NCBI RefSeq assembly: GCF_009796825.1
Contig: NZ_CP047030.1
Location: 2,467,001-2,531,000, forward strand
Source: Algibacter sp. L3A6
Lineage (GTDB): Bacteria > Bacteroidota > Bacteroidia > Flavobacteriales > Flavobacteriaceae
Direction of reading: 5' to 3'
Length of the DNA stretch: 64,000 bases
The stretch's first letter is position 1. The number at the start of each line of letters is the position of its first letter. Made by a program: the position numbers and the translations under genes. Of the stretch, positions 25,745 to 34,190 are shown one piece after another. Under the pieces are notes generated by a model. It ran no database searches, was not told where the DNA came from, and saw only the letters and a list, made by a program, of their open reading frames with translations.

Positions 25745-26007
25745 AACTTTTTTGACAAAACGTCCTTTAGCATCTTATTATCCAGACTGACGTCTGCATA
25801 CATCTGTTTGAGTCTATTATTTTCCTCTTCAAGCTCCTTCAGCCGCTTAAGCTGTTGTTGTTCCATACCGCCATACTTCTTACGCCAGTAATAAAACGTG
25901 CTCTTATCTATTCCTAAGGCTCTGGATAAATCACCTACAGATCTTCCTTGTTCGTTTTCTTTGAGAGCTTTGATTATCTGACTCTCGCTAAATTTGCTGT
26001 TTTTCAT
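25741..26007 (-). CDS. IS3 transposase OrfA (helix-turn-helix)
   Basis: An 88-residue DNA-binding subunit. FSESQIIKALKENEQGRSVG and DLSRALGIDKSTFYYWRKKYG form the HTH of the IS3/IS911 family, then a leucine-zipper-like helix (QLKRLKELEEENNRLKQMYA) for multimerisation. The end LSKKF has the codons TCA AAA AAG, a perfect A-AAA-AAG site for slippage to the orfB frame. The gene is intact, although the partner orfB is broken. Confidence 0.92.
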   Translation of the reverse strand: MKNSKFSESQIIKALKENEQGRSVGDLSRALGIDKSTFYYWRKKYGGMEQQQLKRLKELEEENNRLKQMYADVSLDNKMLKDVLSKKF

Positions 26008-26268
26008 TGTGACAGTTTGAGTTTAAAGTTAATAAATTCGAATTTATAACTGTCCTATTTTTAGGGAAGCCTACAATACTTAATTATTTTTTTATCAAAA
26101 ATAAATATTTAAACTTTATTATTTACTAACTAGGCGAAAAATGAAATAATAGATACTGATAGAGAGTTGGAAGTCTGAAAATAAAGTCTCACAATGTAAA
26201 ACGCATGGCTTATTAACCAAAAGGGAATTACTAGTTTTGCTTTATGAGCTGTGTATAAGATAAAAACG

Positions 26269-26300
26269 AAAAACCCAAAACAGTAAAGTTTTGGGTTTTT
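26269..26300. terminator. Terminator-like hairpin
   Basis: AAAAACCCAAAA and TTTTGGGTTTTT form a 12-base stem with an 8-base loop. The gene it serves is not obvious; the nearest upstream frame is the broken orphan gene. Confidence 0.65.
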
Positions 26301-26427
26301 CTAGCTATTAATCAACTTCCACTAACACATAAGTGAAGAATCTTAATAACTAAGACGTAGAAAAGTCATTTATATTTCATGAGCATCTAAAATTTAACAA
26401 ATTTTAACGTATTGACTATAAGTAACT

Positions 26428-26455
26428 AAAGCTCGAGCGTAAACTCGAGCTTTTT
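26428..26455. terminator. Terminator-like hairpin
   Basis: AAAGCTCGAG - CGTAAA - CTCGAGCTTT followed by T. It is the second hairpin within 200 bases and no clear gene lies between them, so a small RNA is possible. Confidence 0.65.
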
Positions 26456-26734
26456 ATTGAATAACAACCTAATTGTTACGGTTTTTGTAATGTGAAGACG
26501 ACTAACTCTAAATAATTATATTCGTATTTGGTTGTATATCTGTAATATAACGAATTCTGTTTAGTTTTATTTTACAAAATTGTATTTTTTTTCAAATAAA
26601 ATAATAAGGCTTTAAGTTAGTCAAACATATTTTTTATATTAATAACTTAATAAGTCTGTAAGAATAGCGCGTGTTTTATTAAACGAAAGGAAGTTTTGAT
26701 AACAACGTCTAAATACATATAAAAACAAATAGAA

Positions 26735-27097
26735 ATGAGTAAAAAAACATTAGTAATAGGTGCATCATTAAAGTCATCTCGATATTCCAATATGGCTATC
26801 AATAAACTGGTAACACATAAACACGAAGTAGTAGCTATTGGTTTAAGGGAAGGGACAGTGGCAGGTATTAATATTGATACGGAATTAGTACCATATGCAT
26901 CTATAGATACCGTAACGCTATATTTAAACCCTAGCCGACAAGAGCCATATTTTAATTATATAATTAACTTAAACCCGAAGCGTGTTATTTTTAATCCAGG
27001 TACAGAGAATCCTGAATTTTATAAACTTTTAGAACAAAACAATATTAACGTTGAGGTTGCTTGTACTTTGGTGCTCTTGTCTATTAAACAATATTAA
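26735..27097 (+). CDS. CoA-binding (YccU-like) Rossmann protein
   Basis: A 120-residue protein. KTLVIGASLKSSRYSNMAIN is the nucleotide/CoA-binding loop and VIFNPGTENPEFYKLLEQNN the C-terminal family block. This is the stand-alone CoA_binding_2 domain related to the N-terminus of succinyl-CoA synthetase; small versions are found in many bacteria with unclear role. Its stop overlaps by 4 bases with the stop end of the convergent symporter gene. Confidence 0.88.
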   Translation: MSKKTLVIGASLKSSRYSNMAINKLVTHKHEVVAIGLREGTVAGINIDTELVPYASIDTVTLYLNPSRQEPYFNYIINLNPKRVIFNPGTENPEFYKLLEQNNINVEVACTLVLLSIKQY

Positions 27098-28560
27098 GCT
27101 TCGCTTTTTTTAGAGATAAGGAATAGTCCAATAAAAGTTAATAAGCCATTTATTATTAAAAGCTCGTATCCAATAATATAACCGCCAATATTTTCGGCAG
27201 GAATGTTGCCTATAATAAAAGATAGTGCTAAGGCTGCTAATGCAACAACCCAAACCAATTTATCTTTAATAATTCGTTTGGTGAAAATTCCAAAAGCGAA
27301 TAGACCTAAAAGAGGTCCATAAGTATAGCCAGCAACTTTTAGCAAGTTGTCTATAACGTTGCTGTCTAGCACGTATTTAAAAATCACGATAACTATTATA
27401 AGTAAAACGCTCATTAATATGTGTATACGTTTTCTTAAGCTTTTTTGCGTGTGGGCTTCTCGTTTTTCAATCCCTAAAAAATCTACACAAAACGATGTCG
27501 TTAGTGAGGTTAATGCCGAATCGGCACTACTATAAGCAGCAGCAATTAAACCTAGTAAAAAGAAAATAGCTAAGCTTATACTCAATCCGCCATTAAGTGC
27601 TATTTCAGGAAAAAGTAAATCGGTTTTTACTTTACCGTCTAGCATAGGTGTGGCAATGTTATGTTTTTCGGCATAAATAAATAATAGAGCGCCAAGTAGA
27701 AGGAAAACAAAATTTACTACAATTAATACTGAAGCAAAAGACAGCATGTTCTTTTGGGCGTCTTTAAGGGTTTTACAACTCAGGTTTTTTTGCATCATAT
27801 CTTGGTCTAAACCAGTCATGCAAATAGCGATAAACATACCGCCTAAAAACGATTTTATAAAGTGGTTTTTAGCTAAAATAGAATCGGTAAACATAATTTT
27901 GTTGTACTTCGTTAATTCTTCCGAAGCTAAAAAATCTGCAAAACTCCAATTCAACTCATCTGTAATTAGATATACAGCTACTACTAGCGCAGTAAGCATA
28001 AAAAGTGTTTGTAAGGTATCTGTCCATATAATGGTTTTTATACCGCCTTTAAAAGTGTACAGCCAAATAAGTAATATGGAAATACTTACTGTTACAACAA
28101 ACGGAACTCCGTAAGCATCAAAAACAAATTTTTGTAAAACAATAGCAATTAGATATAATCGGAAAGCAGCTCCTAAAACACGAGAAATAAAGAAGAAAAA
28201 GGCGCCTGTTTTATAACTCACGGTTCCAAATCTACTTTCTAAATATTGATAAATGGAAATAACATTGAGTCTATAGTAAATGGGCATAAGTACAAATGCG
28301 ATTACCAAATAACCAACGAGATAACCAAAAACGACTTGCATATAACTAAATTGCGAACCGGCAACCCAGCCAGGAACAGAAATAAAAGTAACTCCAGAGA
28401 GCGATGCGCCAATCATTCCAAAGGCTACTAAGTACCAAGGAGCCGATTTGTTAGCTTTAAAAAAGGCATCGTTGCTGTCTTCTTTTCCTGTAAAATAAGA
28501 GATTAAAATTAATACGCCAAAGTAAGCAGCGATTAGTAAAAGTATTTGTGTAGCCGTCAT
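27094..28560 (-). CDS. Sodium:solute symporter (SSS family)
   Basis: A 488-residue inner membrane carrier with about 13 hydrophobic segments. Family features: VAFGMIGASLSGVTFISVPG near the N-terminus, GGIKTIIWTDTLQTLFML (with the motif GG.KTVIWTD), and AAAYSSADSALTSLTTSFCV for the sodium site. Substrate unknown; relatives carry sugars, nucleosides, sialic acid or iodide. Converges on the CoA-binding gene, with 4-base overlap. Confidence 0.92.
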   Translation of the reverse strand: MTATQILLLIAAYFGVLILISYFTGKEDSNDAFFKANKSAPWYLVAFGMIGASLSGVTFISVPGWVAGSQFSYMQVVFGYLVGYLVIAFVLMPIYYRLNVISIYQYLESRFGTVSYKTGAFFFFISRVLGAAFRLYLIAIVLQKFVFDAYGVPFVVTVSISILLIWLYTFKGGIKTIIWTDTLQTLFMLTALVVAVYLITDELNWSFADFLASEELTKYNKIMFTDSILAKNHFIKSFLGGMFIAICMTGLDQDMMQKNLSCKTLKDAQKNMLSFASVLIVVNFVFLLLGALLFIYAEKHNIATPMLDGKVKTDLLFPEIALNGGLSISLAIFFLLGLIAAAYSSADSALTSLTTSFCVDFLGIEKREAHTQKSLRKRIHILMSVLLIIVIVIFKYVLDSNVIDNLLKVAGYTYGPLLGLFAFGIFTKRIIKDKLVWVVALAALALSFIIGNIPAENIGGYIIGYELLIINGLLTFIGLFLISKKSEA

Positions 28561-28684
28561 TTAAAATTAAATTTCAAGTTTCAAAATACGAATATTAAAC
28601 ATCAAAAAACAAGTGCAAAAGATGTTATTTAAAAGTGTGCGTGAAAATTAGCGAAATTCCGTGCTAAATAGTAAATTCGCAGCC

Positions 28685-29302
28685 ATGGAATTTTCTTCGA
28701 AATTATTAGAACGTGCTGTAAATGAGATGTCTCAATTGCCAGGTATTGGTAAGCGTACTGCATTGCGTTTAGTTTTGCATATGTTAAGGCAACCTAAAGA
28801 ACAAACTATTGGTTTGGCCGAAGCATTAAAGACGATGCGTAATGATATAAAATTTTGTAAGTCTTGCAATAATATTAGCGACGTAGCGTTGTGTGAAATA
28901 TGTTCTAATCCTGGGCGTAATGAAGCTATGATTTGTGTGGTTGAAGATGTGAGAGATGTAATGGCTATTGAAAATACAAGTTCGTATAAAGGGCTGTATC
29001 ATGTATTAGGCGGGAAAATTTCTCCAATGGATGGTATTGGTCCTCACGATTTAAATATAGAATCTTTGGTTAACAAAGTGAAAGAAGGGAAAGCTAAAGA
29101 ACTTATTTTTGCATTAAGCTCTACCATGGAAGGTGATACTACAAACTTTTATATTTATAAGCAAATTCAGGATTACGATGTGTTTACATCTACTATTGCA
29201 AGAGGTATTTCGGTTGGCGACGAATTAGAGTATGCCGATGAAATTACACTTGGGCGTAGTATTGTAAATAGAATACCATTTGAATCATCCTTAAAACTAT
29301 AA
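28685..29302 (+). CDS. recR: Recombination protein RecR
   Basis: A 205-residue protein from the ATG at 28685 (MEFSSKLLERAV); a GTG 24 bases earlier would add eight residues unlike the family. An N-terminal HhH (QLPGIGKRTALRLVLHMLR), a C4 zinc finger (CKSCNNISDVALCEIC) and a Toprim domain (ICVVEDVRDVMAIE; PMDGIGPHDLNIE) are in order. RecR with RecO loads RecA on gapped DNA. The glycosyltransferase gene follows after 10 bases, an arrangement without clear functional link. Confidence 0.95.
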   Translation: MEFSSKLLERAVNEMSQLPGIGKRTALRLVLHMLRQPKEQTIGLAEALKTMRNDIKFCKSCNNISDVALCEICSNPGRNEAMICVVEDVRDVMAIENTSSYKGLYHVLGGKISPMDGIGPHDLNIESLVNKVKEGKAKELIFALSSTMEGDTTNFYIYKQIQDYDVFTSTIARGISVGDELEYADEITLGRSIVNRIPFESSLKL

Positions 29303-29312
29303 ACCTTAGTAC

Positions 29313-30404
29313 TTGAAGCTCTCAATAGTTATTTTAAATTATAATGTGCGTTACTTTTTAGAGCTAGCTTTAAAAAGTGTAGAAGCAGCAATTTCTGATA
29401 TTGATGCCGAAATTATTGTAGTTGATAATGACTCTAGTGACACAAGTTGTCAAATGGTGAAAACCATATTTCCTAAGGTTAAACTTATTGAGAATAAAGA
29501 GAATTTTGGTTTTTCAAAAGGAAATAATATTGGTGTCGCCGCCGCTCAAGGCGAATATATTTGCATTCTAAATCCGGATACTGTTGTAGCAGAAGATACT
29601 TTTGTGAAGCTTCTAAAGTTTGCAGAAACTAAATCTAAGCTAGGTATTGTTGGTTGTAGATTAATGAATGGGAGTGGTACATTTTTACCAGAAAGCAAAC
29701 GAAATATTCCAACGGTAAAAGTTTCATTAAAAAAGATATTAGGTAACTCTCAAGATTATTATGCTAATCATTTATCTCAAGAAGATCATGGTGAGGTTAA
29801 TATATTGGTAGGTGCTTTTATGCTGATCAAAAAAAGTGTTTATAACACTGTTGGTGGTTTTGATGAAGATTACTTTATGTACGGTGAAGATATAGATTTG
29901 TCATATAAAGTACTAACGGCTGGGTATAAGAATTACTATTATGGCGAAACTACAGTGGTTCACTTTAAAGGTGAAAGCACTTTAAAAGATCGCAATTATG
30001 CGCGCCGATTCTTTGGTGCTATGCAAATTTTTTACGAAAAGCACTTTAAGCAAAACCTTGTATTCGACATAGTTGTTTGGTTGGGTATTAAATTGGCTTT
30101 TATTTTTAGAAAAAGAAATAAAAAAACATATAAAGCTATTTCAGAATTTGTGTTTGTTTCAAATGTCATGAATAAAGCCTTGGAAGCTAAATTACCTATA
30201 AAGTTAAGTTTTGAAGATCAATTATCTTCAATTGAACATAATGCTGAGGTGATTTTCGATGCGAACACAATGACATATAAAGATATTATTGAATTTATTA
30301 AAACCTCTGATAAAGAGTTAACTTATAAAATATTACCAAACCAATCTAATTTTATTTTGGGTAGTAATGATGGATTTAGTCAGGGAGAAGTTATAATTTT
30401 ATAA
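29313..30404 (+). CDS. Glycosyltransferase family 2
   Basis: A 363-residue GT-A fold enzyme. LSIVILNYNVRYFLELAL and IIVVDNDSSDTSC form the nucleotide-binding part, FGFSKGNNIGV and ILNPDTVV (the DxD-like metal site) follow, then GGFDEDYFMYGEDIDLSYKV as acceptor-side motif. A hydrophobic segment near 250 suggests membrane contact. It resembles rhamnosyltransferase-like enzymes for polysaccharide or lipid-linked sugars; the donor is unknown. It begins with TTG, 10 bases after recR; no ATG suits. Confidence 0.9.
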   Translation: MKLSIVILNYNVRYFLELALKSVEAAISDIDAEIIVVDNDSSDTSCQMVKTIFPKVKLIENKENFGFSKGNNIGVAAAQGEYICILNPDTVVAEDTFVKLLKFAETKSKLGIVGCRLMNGSGTFLPESKRNIPTVKVSLKKILGNSQDYYANHLSQEDHGEVNILVGAFMLIKKSVYNTVGGFDEDYFMYGEDIDLSYKVLTAGYKNYYYGETTVVHFKGESTLKDRNYARRFFGAMQIFYEKHFKQNLVFDIVVWLGIKLAFIFRKRNKKTYKAISEFVFVSNVMNKALEAKLPIKLSFEDQLSSIEHNAEVIFDANTMTYKDIIEFIKTSDKELTYKILPNQSNFILGSNDGFSQGEVIIL

Positions 30405-30446
30405 TAGTATTATGAGATTTATTTAAGGAATTTGCTGATTTTTCAT

Positions 30447-30454
30447 TAATTTTG
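30447..30454 (+). promoter_or_regulatory. Putative -7 box TAATTTTG before the E2 gene
   Basis: TAATTTTG matches TAnnTTTG 37 bases upstream of the ATG at 30492, so the E2 gene likely has its own transcript. Confidence 0.5.
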
Positions 30455-30491
30455 CAGTCTAAATTTAAAAAACAAGTATTTTATTATTAAT

Positions 30492-31817
30492 ATGGCAAAG
30501 TTTGAACTAAAGTTACCTAAAATGGGAGAAAGCGTTGCTGAGGCAACAATTACCTCTTGGTTAAAAGAAGTTGGAGATACTATCGAATTAGACGAGGCAG
30601 TTCTTGAAATTGCTACCGATAAGGTGGATAGCGAAGTCCCGAGTGAATTTGAAGGTGTTTTAGTAGAAAAGTTTTTCAATGTTGATGATGTTGTTCAGGT
30701 AGGTGAGGTTTTAGCAATAATTGAAACTGATGGTGATCTTGAAGGTGCTAGTGATACTGCAACGGCTTCTACGAAAGTAGAAGATACAGAGCAACAAGCT
30801 GCCGAACAAATAGAGCAAACTATAAGTATAGCTAAAGAAACTGTAGCTCCGATAGTTTCTAATGAAACGCGTTTTTATTCGCCGCTAGTTAAAAATATAG
30901 CAAAAGCAGAAGGAATCTCTCAAGAAGATTTGGACGCTATTGTTGGTACGGGTAAAGATAACCGAGTTACAAAAACAGATATATTAAATTATATTGATAA
31001 TAGAGGTGCAACTCCGGTTGTGAATAATATTAAAACAGAAACTCCTGTTGCTGCAAAGTCGGAAACTGTAAAACCAAAAGAAGCTGCTAAATCAGTTGTC
31101 TCTAATGGTGAAGATGAAATTATTGAAATGACTAGGATGGGTAAATTAGTTGCGCACCATATGCAAGCGTCAATTCAAACTTCTGCACATGTACAAAGTT
31201 TTATAGAAGCCGATGTTACTAATGTTTGGAATTGGAGAAAGAAAGTTAAAGATGGCTTTATGAAACGTGAGGGTGAAAACTTAACGTTTACACCTATTTT
31301 TATGGAAGCTATTGCAAAAGCACTTCGTGACTACCCAATGATGAATATTTCATTACAAGGTGATACTATAATAAAGAAGAAAAATATAAATCTTGGTATG
31401 GCAGCTGCTTTACCAGATGGAAACTTAATTGTACCTGTTATTAAAAATGCCGATCAGCTTAATTTAGTTGGCATGACAAAACAGGTAAACGATTTAGCAA
31501 ACAGAGCACGATTAAACCAACTTAAGCCAGACGATGTGCAGGGCGGAACTTATACAGTTACTAATGTTGGAACCTTTGGTAGTATTATGGGAACACCTAT
31601 AATTAACCAGCCACAAGTTGGTATATTAGCCTTAGGAGCTATTAGAAAAGTACCTGCAGTTATCGAAACTCCTGAAGGTGATTTTATTGGTATTCGTTAC
31701 AAAATGTTTTTATCTCACTCTTACGATCATCGTGTTGTTAATGGCGCTTTGGGAGGTATGTTTGTAAAAGCTGTTAGCGATTACTTAGAAGCTTGGGATA
31801 TAAATAGAGAAATATAA
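30492..31817 (+). CDS. 2-oxo acid dehydrogenase E2 (dihydrolipoyl acyltransferase)
   Basis: A 441-residue E2. The lipoyl domain (1-75) has the modified Lys44 in ATDKVDSEVP; an acidic/Ala-rich linker leads to the E3-binding domain (about 133-170, SPLVKNIAKAEGISQEDL), a second linker, and the catalytic CAT-like domain (about 205-441). The active-site block reads SYDHRVVNGALGG: His413 is present but the usual Asp of HRVxDG is Asn417. The domain order fits the branched-chain or pyruvate complexes. E1 and E3 are not adjacent. Confidence 0.92.
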   Translation: MAKFELKLPKMGESVAEATITSWLKEVGDTIELDEAVLEIATDKVDSEVPSEFEGVLVEKFFNVDDVVQVGEVLAIIETDGDLEGASDTATASTKVEDTEQQAAEQIEQTISIAKETVAPIVSNETRFYSPLVKNIAKAEGISQEDLDAIVGTGKDNRVTKTDILNYIDNRGATPVVNNIKTETPVAAKSETVKPKEAAKSVVSNGEDEIIEMTRMGKLVAHHMQASIQTSAHVQSFIEADVTNVWNWRKKVKDGFMKREGENLTFTPIFMEAIAKALRDYPMMNISLQGDTIIKKKNINLGMAAALPDGNLIVPVIKNADQLNLVGMTKQVNDLANRARLNQLKPDDVQGGTYTVTNVGTFGSIMGTPIINQPQVGILALGAIRKVPAVIETPEGDFIGIRYKMFLSHSYDHRVVNGALGGMFVKAVSDYLEAWDINREI

Positions 31818-31821
31818 GCGT

Positions 31822-32472
31822 CTACTTATTGTAGTTGTTTATAGTATCTATAAGTGCGGTTTTTGTAGTTATATTGGTGTAAATAGACTCCTTTATTTTA
31901 AGTATAAAAACCGCGTTTTGAATATCGTAATTTGCTTGGCCTGCTTTTTTTAATAGTTTTTCTAGTTTTTGCTGATCTTCTGTAATGTCTTTAGTTTTAA
32001 ACGCTATTTGGTAAGCGCTAAATAAACTTTTGGCTTCGTTACATAACTCGCAATTTTCTGATTCAAAAATGGTGATGTCTTCGGTTTTTAAAGCTTCGTC
32101 TATATTTATTTGGATATCATTAAAATCTTTACGGAAATTTAAGCTTTGGCTAATTTTATTTACAATAAACTGCTCTTTATAGTCACCCGGCTGATCACTA
32201 AGTTTTATAAGTGTAATTAAGTGAGTTTCGCTGTTGGCAGGAATAACTTGTAGTACGGGCCTGTTGCTGCTTCTTCTGTAATCTTCGGTTTCTATGCGTA
32301 AAAAAACGGAATAGCTTACAGAGTCGCTGTTTTTGGCAAAAAACTCTAAACGCTTACCGTTTTGTTTTTTAACAAGTTCTACGTTTTCATTCTTTGTTTG
32401 CTGAGCAAAACTGAGGCAAGAAATAAAAAGTAATACAATAAAAGAATATGCTGTTTTGTGATTTCTATTCAT
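31822..32472 (-). CDS. Exported protein with a glutaredoxin-like domain
   Basis: A 216-residue protein from the ATG at 32472, chosen because it gives a proper signal peptide (NRNHKTAYSFIVLLFISCLS, cut near SFAQQ); the longer TTG frame is less likely. The middle part is beta-rich, with no name. The C-terminal 90 residues have ITIFESENCELCNEAKSLFS (CxxC, CELC) in a thioredoxin/glutaredoxin-like setting, so a periplasmic thiol role is possible. It converges on the E2 gene with only 4 bases between stops. Confidence 0.78.
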   Translation of the reverse strand: MNRNHKTAYSFIVLLFISCLSFAQQTKNENVELVKKQNGKRLEFFAKNSDSVSYSVFLRIETEDYRRSSNRPVLQVIPANSETHLITLIKLSDQPGDYKEQFIVNKISQSLNFRKDFNDIQINIDEALKTEDITIFESENCELCNEAKSLFSAYQIAFKTKDITEDQQKLEKLLKKAGQANYDIQNAVFILKIKESIYTNITTKTALIDTINNYNK

Positions 32473-32503
32473 AGTATGAACAAATTTAAACAAATTTTAA
32501 AAG

Positions 32504-32511
32504 TATATTTG
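32504..32511 (+). promoter_or_regulatory. Putative -7 box TATATTTG before the exonuclease gene
   Basis: TATATTTG matches TAnnTTTG and is 19 bases upstream of the ATG at 32531. Confidence 0.5.
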
Positions 32512-32530
32512 TAAAAATATTTAATTAAAA

Positions 32531-33304
32531 ATGAAGTTAAACCTTACAAAACCCATTTGTTTTTTCGATTTAGAAACTACAGGGATTAATATATCTAAAG
32601 ACCGCGTAGTCGAAATTTCTATTCTTAAAGTTTACCCTAATGGAAATAAGGAAAGTAGAACTTGGTTAGTGAATCCGGAAATGACCATACCACAAGAGGT
32701 TATTGAAATTCATGGTATTAGTAATGAAAAGGTTGCTAATGAGCCAACCTTTAAAGAGTTGGCCAAGGATATTTATGGTATGATTAAAGATTCGGATTTA
32801 GGAGGATTTAATTCTAATAGATTTGATATTCCTTTATTAGCTGAAGAATTGTTGCGTGCCGATATCGATTTTGATATGAAAAGTAGCTTGGCTGTAGATG
32901 TGCAAACTATTTTTCATAAAATGGAACAACGCACATTAAGTGCTGCTTACAAATTTTATTGTAATGAAAACCTGGAAGGTGCACATAGCGCCGAGGCAGA
33001 TACTAACGCGACTTATGAAATTTTAAAAGCACAACTAGATCGATACGACGAGTTGGAAAACAGTACTAAGTTTTTAGCTGAATTTAGCTCGAGAAATAAA
33101 TTTGCTGATTTTGCAGGTTTTATAAACTATAATAAAGAAGGTGTAGAGTGTTTCTCTTTCGGAAAGCATAAAGGAAAATTAGTAACCGATGTTTTAGAGC
33201 AGGAGCCAGGTTATTTTGGTTGGTTGTTAAATGCCGATTTTCCGTTGTACACTAAAAAAGTGCTTACCGGAATTAAGTTACGTAGTTTAAATACGAAGCT
33301 TTAA
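32531..33304 (+). CDS. DnaQ-family 3'-5' exonuclease
   Basis: A 257-residue protein. Exo I is CFFDLETTGIN (Asp13, Glu15), Exo II GFNSNRFDIPLLAEEL, and Exo III AHSAEADTNATYEIL (His and Asp), a complete DEDDh active site. After about residue 190, FSFGKHKGKLVTDVLEQEPG and YFGWLLNADFP form a C-terminal module of the DUF3820 type seen in some such exonucleases. Probably proofreading or DNA repair trimming; it is not linked to a polymerase gene here. Confidence 0.9.
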   Translation: MKLNLTKPICFFDLETTGINISKDRVVEISILKVYPNGNKESRTWLVNPEMTIPQEVIEIHGISNEKVANEPTFKELAKDIYGMIKDSDLGGFNSNRFDIPLLAEELLRADIDFDMKSSLAVDVQTIFHKMEQRTLSAAYKFYCNENLEGAHSAEADTNATYEILKAQLDRYDELENSTKFLAEFSSRNKFADFAGFINYNKEGVECFSFGKHKGKLVTDVLEQEPGYFGWLLNADFPLYTKKVLTGIKLRSLNTKL

Positions 33305-33470
33305 AAAAGGAAGGTACTAGAAGTTGGAGTTTAGAAGAGAGACTGAAGTTTATATTGTGAAAAGGTAGAATTGGAAATAATATTTAGGTAATCGAGGGGG
33401 TACTTTTGAATACTTTATTAAGAATCTAGCTCACTGAAAACGGCGACTGAAAACTGAATTACTGAATACT

Positions 33471-33560
33471 GCGTTAGGGATTGCAGAGAAAAGCCCACAG
33501 CCCGACGAAGGAGGTGCGAGGACTTGTAGCGTAAAGCCCGACCCGCTAGGGTAACGCCCA
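33471..33560 (-). repeat. Intergenic repeat family, copy 4 (reverse)
   Basis: Read on the minus strand: GGGCGTTACCCTAGCGGGTC, GGGCTTTACGCTAC, and at the far end CAATCCCTAACGC. This is the same bipartite structure as copies 1-3 with a short inner part of about 40 bases. The preceding bases 33431-33470 hold a degenerate ACTGAAAAC-type repeat. Confidence 0.75.
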
Positions 33561-33578
33561 AATTAAAATTTATTAAGC

Positions 33579-34190
33579 ATGAAACTTATTTGCATAGGCC
33601 GTAATTATACTGAACATATTGAAGAGTTGAATAATGAAAAGCCAACAGATCCGGTGGTATTTTTAAAACCAGACACGGCAATTTTACTAAAAAAACAGCC
33701 ATTTTTTATTCCTGATTTTTCTGATGATGTACATTATGAGGTTGAGGTTTTGGTAAAAATAAATCGTGTAGGAAAGCATATTGATAGAAAATTTGCACAC
33801 AAATATTATCAAGAAATTGGATTGGGTATAGATTTTACAGCACGCGATTTACAAGCCAAATTAAAAGCGAAAGGTTTGCCTTGGGAGAAAGCAAAAAGTT
33901 TTGATGGAGCGGCTGTTATTGGTGATTGGATTCCTGTTGAAAAGGTTGAAAATGTCGATGACATAAATTTTTCTTTAAAAAAGAACGATTTTATTGTGCA
34001 AAATGGAAATACGAGCCTTATGTTGTGGAAAATTGATGAATTAATAGAATATGTGTCTAAATATTTTACTTTAAAGATAGGAGATATTATATTTACGGGA
34101 ACGCCTGCTGGTGTAGGAAAAGTAAATGCAAACGACAAACTAAAGGGATTTATAGAAGATAAAGAATTATTTTCAATAACAGTTAAATAA
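33579..34190 (+). CDS. Fumarylacetoacetate hydrolase-family protein
   Basis: A 203-residue FAH C-terminal fold enzyme. MKLICIGRNYTEHIEELNNE is the usual start, VHYEVEVLVKINRVGKHID carries the metal-binding Glu pair, GIDFTARDLQ and KAKSFDGAAVIGDW are characteristic, and IIFTGTPAGVGKV is the C-terminal block. Related enzymes act as acylpyruvases, oxaloacetate decarboxylases or hydratases; the substrate is uncertain. The stop is directly followed by the ATG of the Hpt gene (no gap), then cinA, so three genes form an operon. Confidence 0.9.
   Translation: MKLICIGRNYTEHIEELNNEKPTDPVVFLKPDTAILLKKQPFFIPDFSDDVHYEVEVLVKINRVGKHIDRKFAHKYYQEIGLGIDFTARDLQAKLKAKGLPWEKAKSFDGAAVIGDWIPVEKVENVDDINFSLKKNDFIVQNGNTSLMLWKIDELIEYVSKYFTLKIGDIIFTGTPAGVGKVNANDKLKGFIEDKELFSITVK

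Larger units (their letters stand above)
24852..26075 (-). mobile_element. IS3-family insertion sequence (decayed), 1224 bp
   Basis: Imperfect terminal inverted repeats of 24-25 bases begin TGTAGGCTTCCC on both ends and finish AGGACA (24852-24875; 26051-26075). Inside are orfA and orfB in the minus direction, with orfB in the -1 frame and the slippery heptamer AAAAAAG at the overlap, the standard IS3 layout. Termini are TG...CA. The flanks AC-AAC and ATACT show no clear target duplication, so one end may have changed after insertion. Confidence 0.88.
26113..26734. other. 622-base gene-free stretch with two hairpins
   Basis: Strongly AT-rich with no convincing reading frame on either strand. 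It holds two terminator-like hairpins (26269-26300 and 26428-26455) and, upstream of the CoA-binding gene, AT-rich sequence that probably includes its promoter. It may be the remains of the second cassette or of an older gene, but I see no recognisable fragment. Confidence 0.5.

Noticed and set aside
28661..28684. Longer recR frame starting with GTG
   Set aside because: The eight extra residues are unlike RecR; the ATG at 28685 fits MEFSSKLLERAV.
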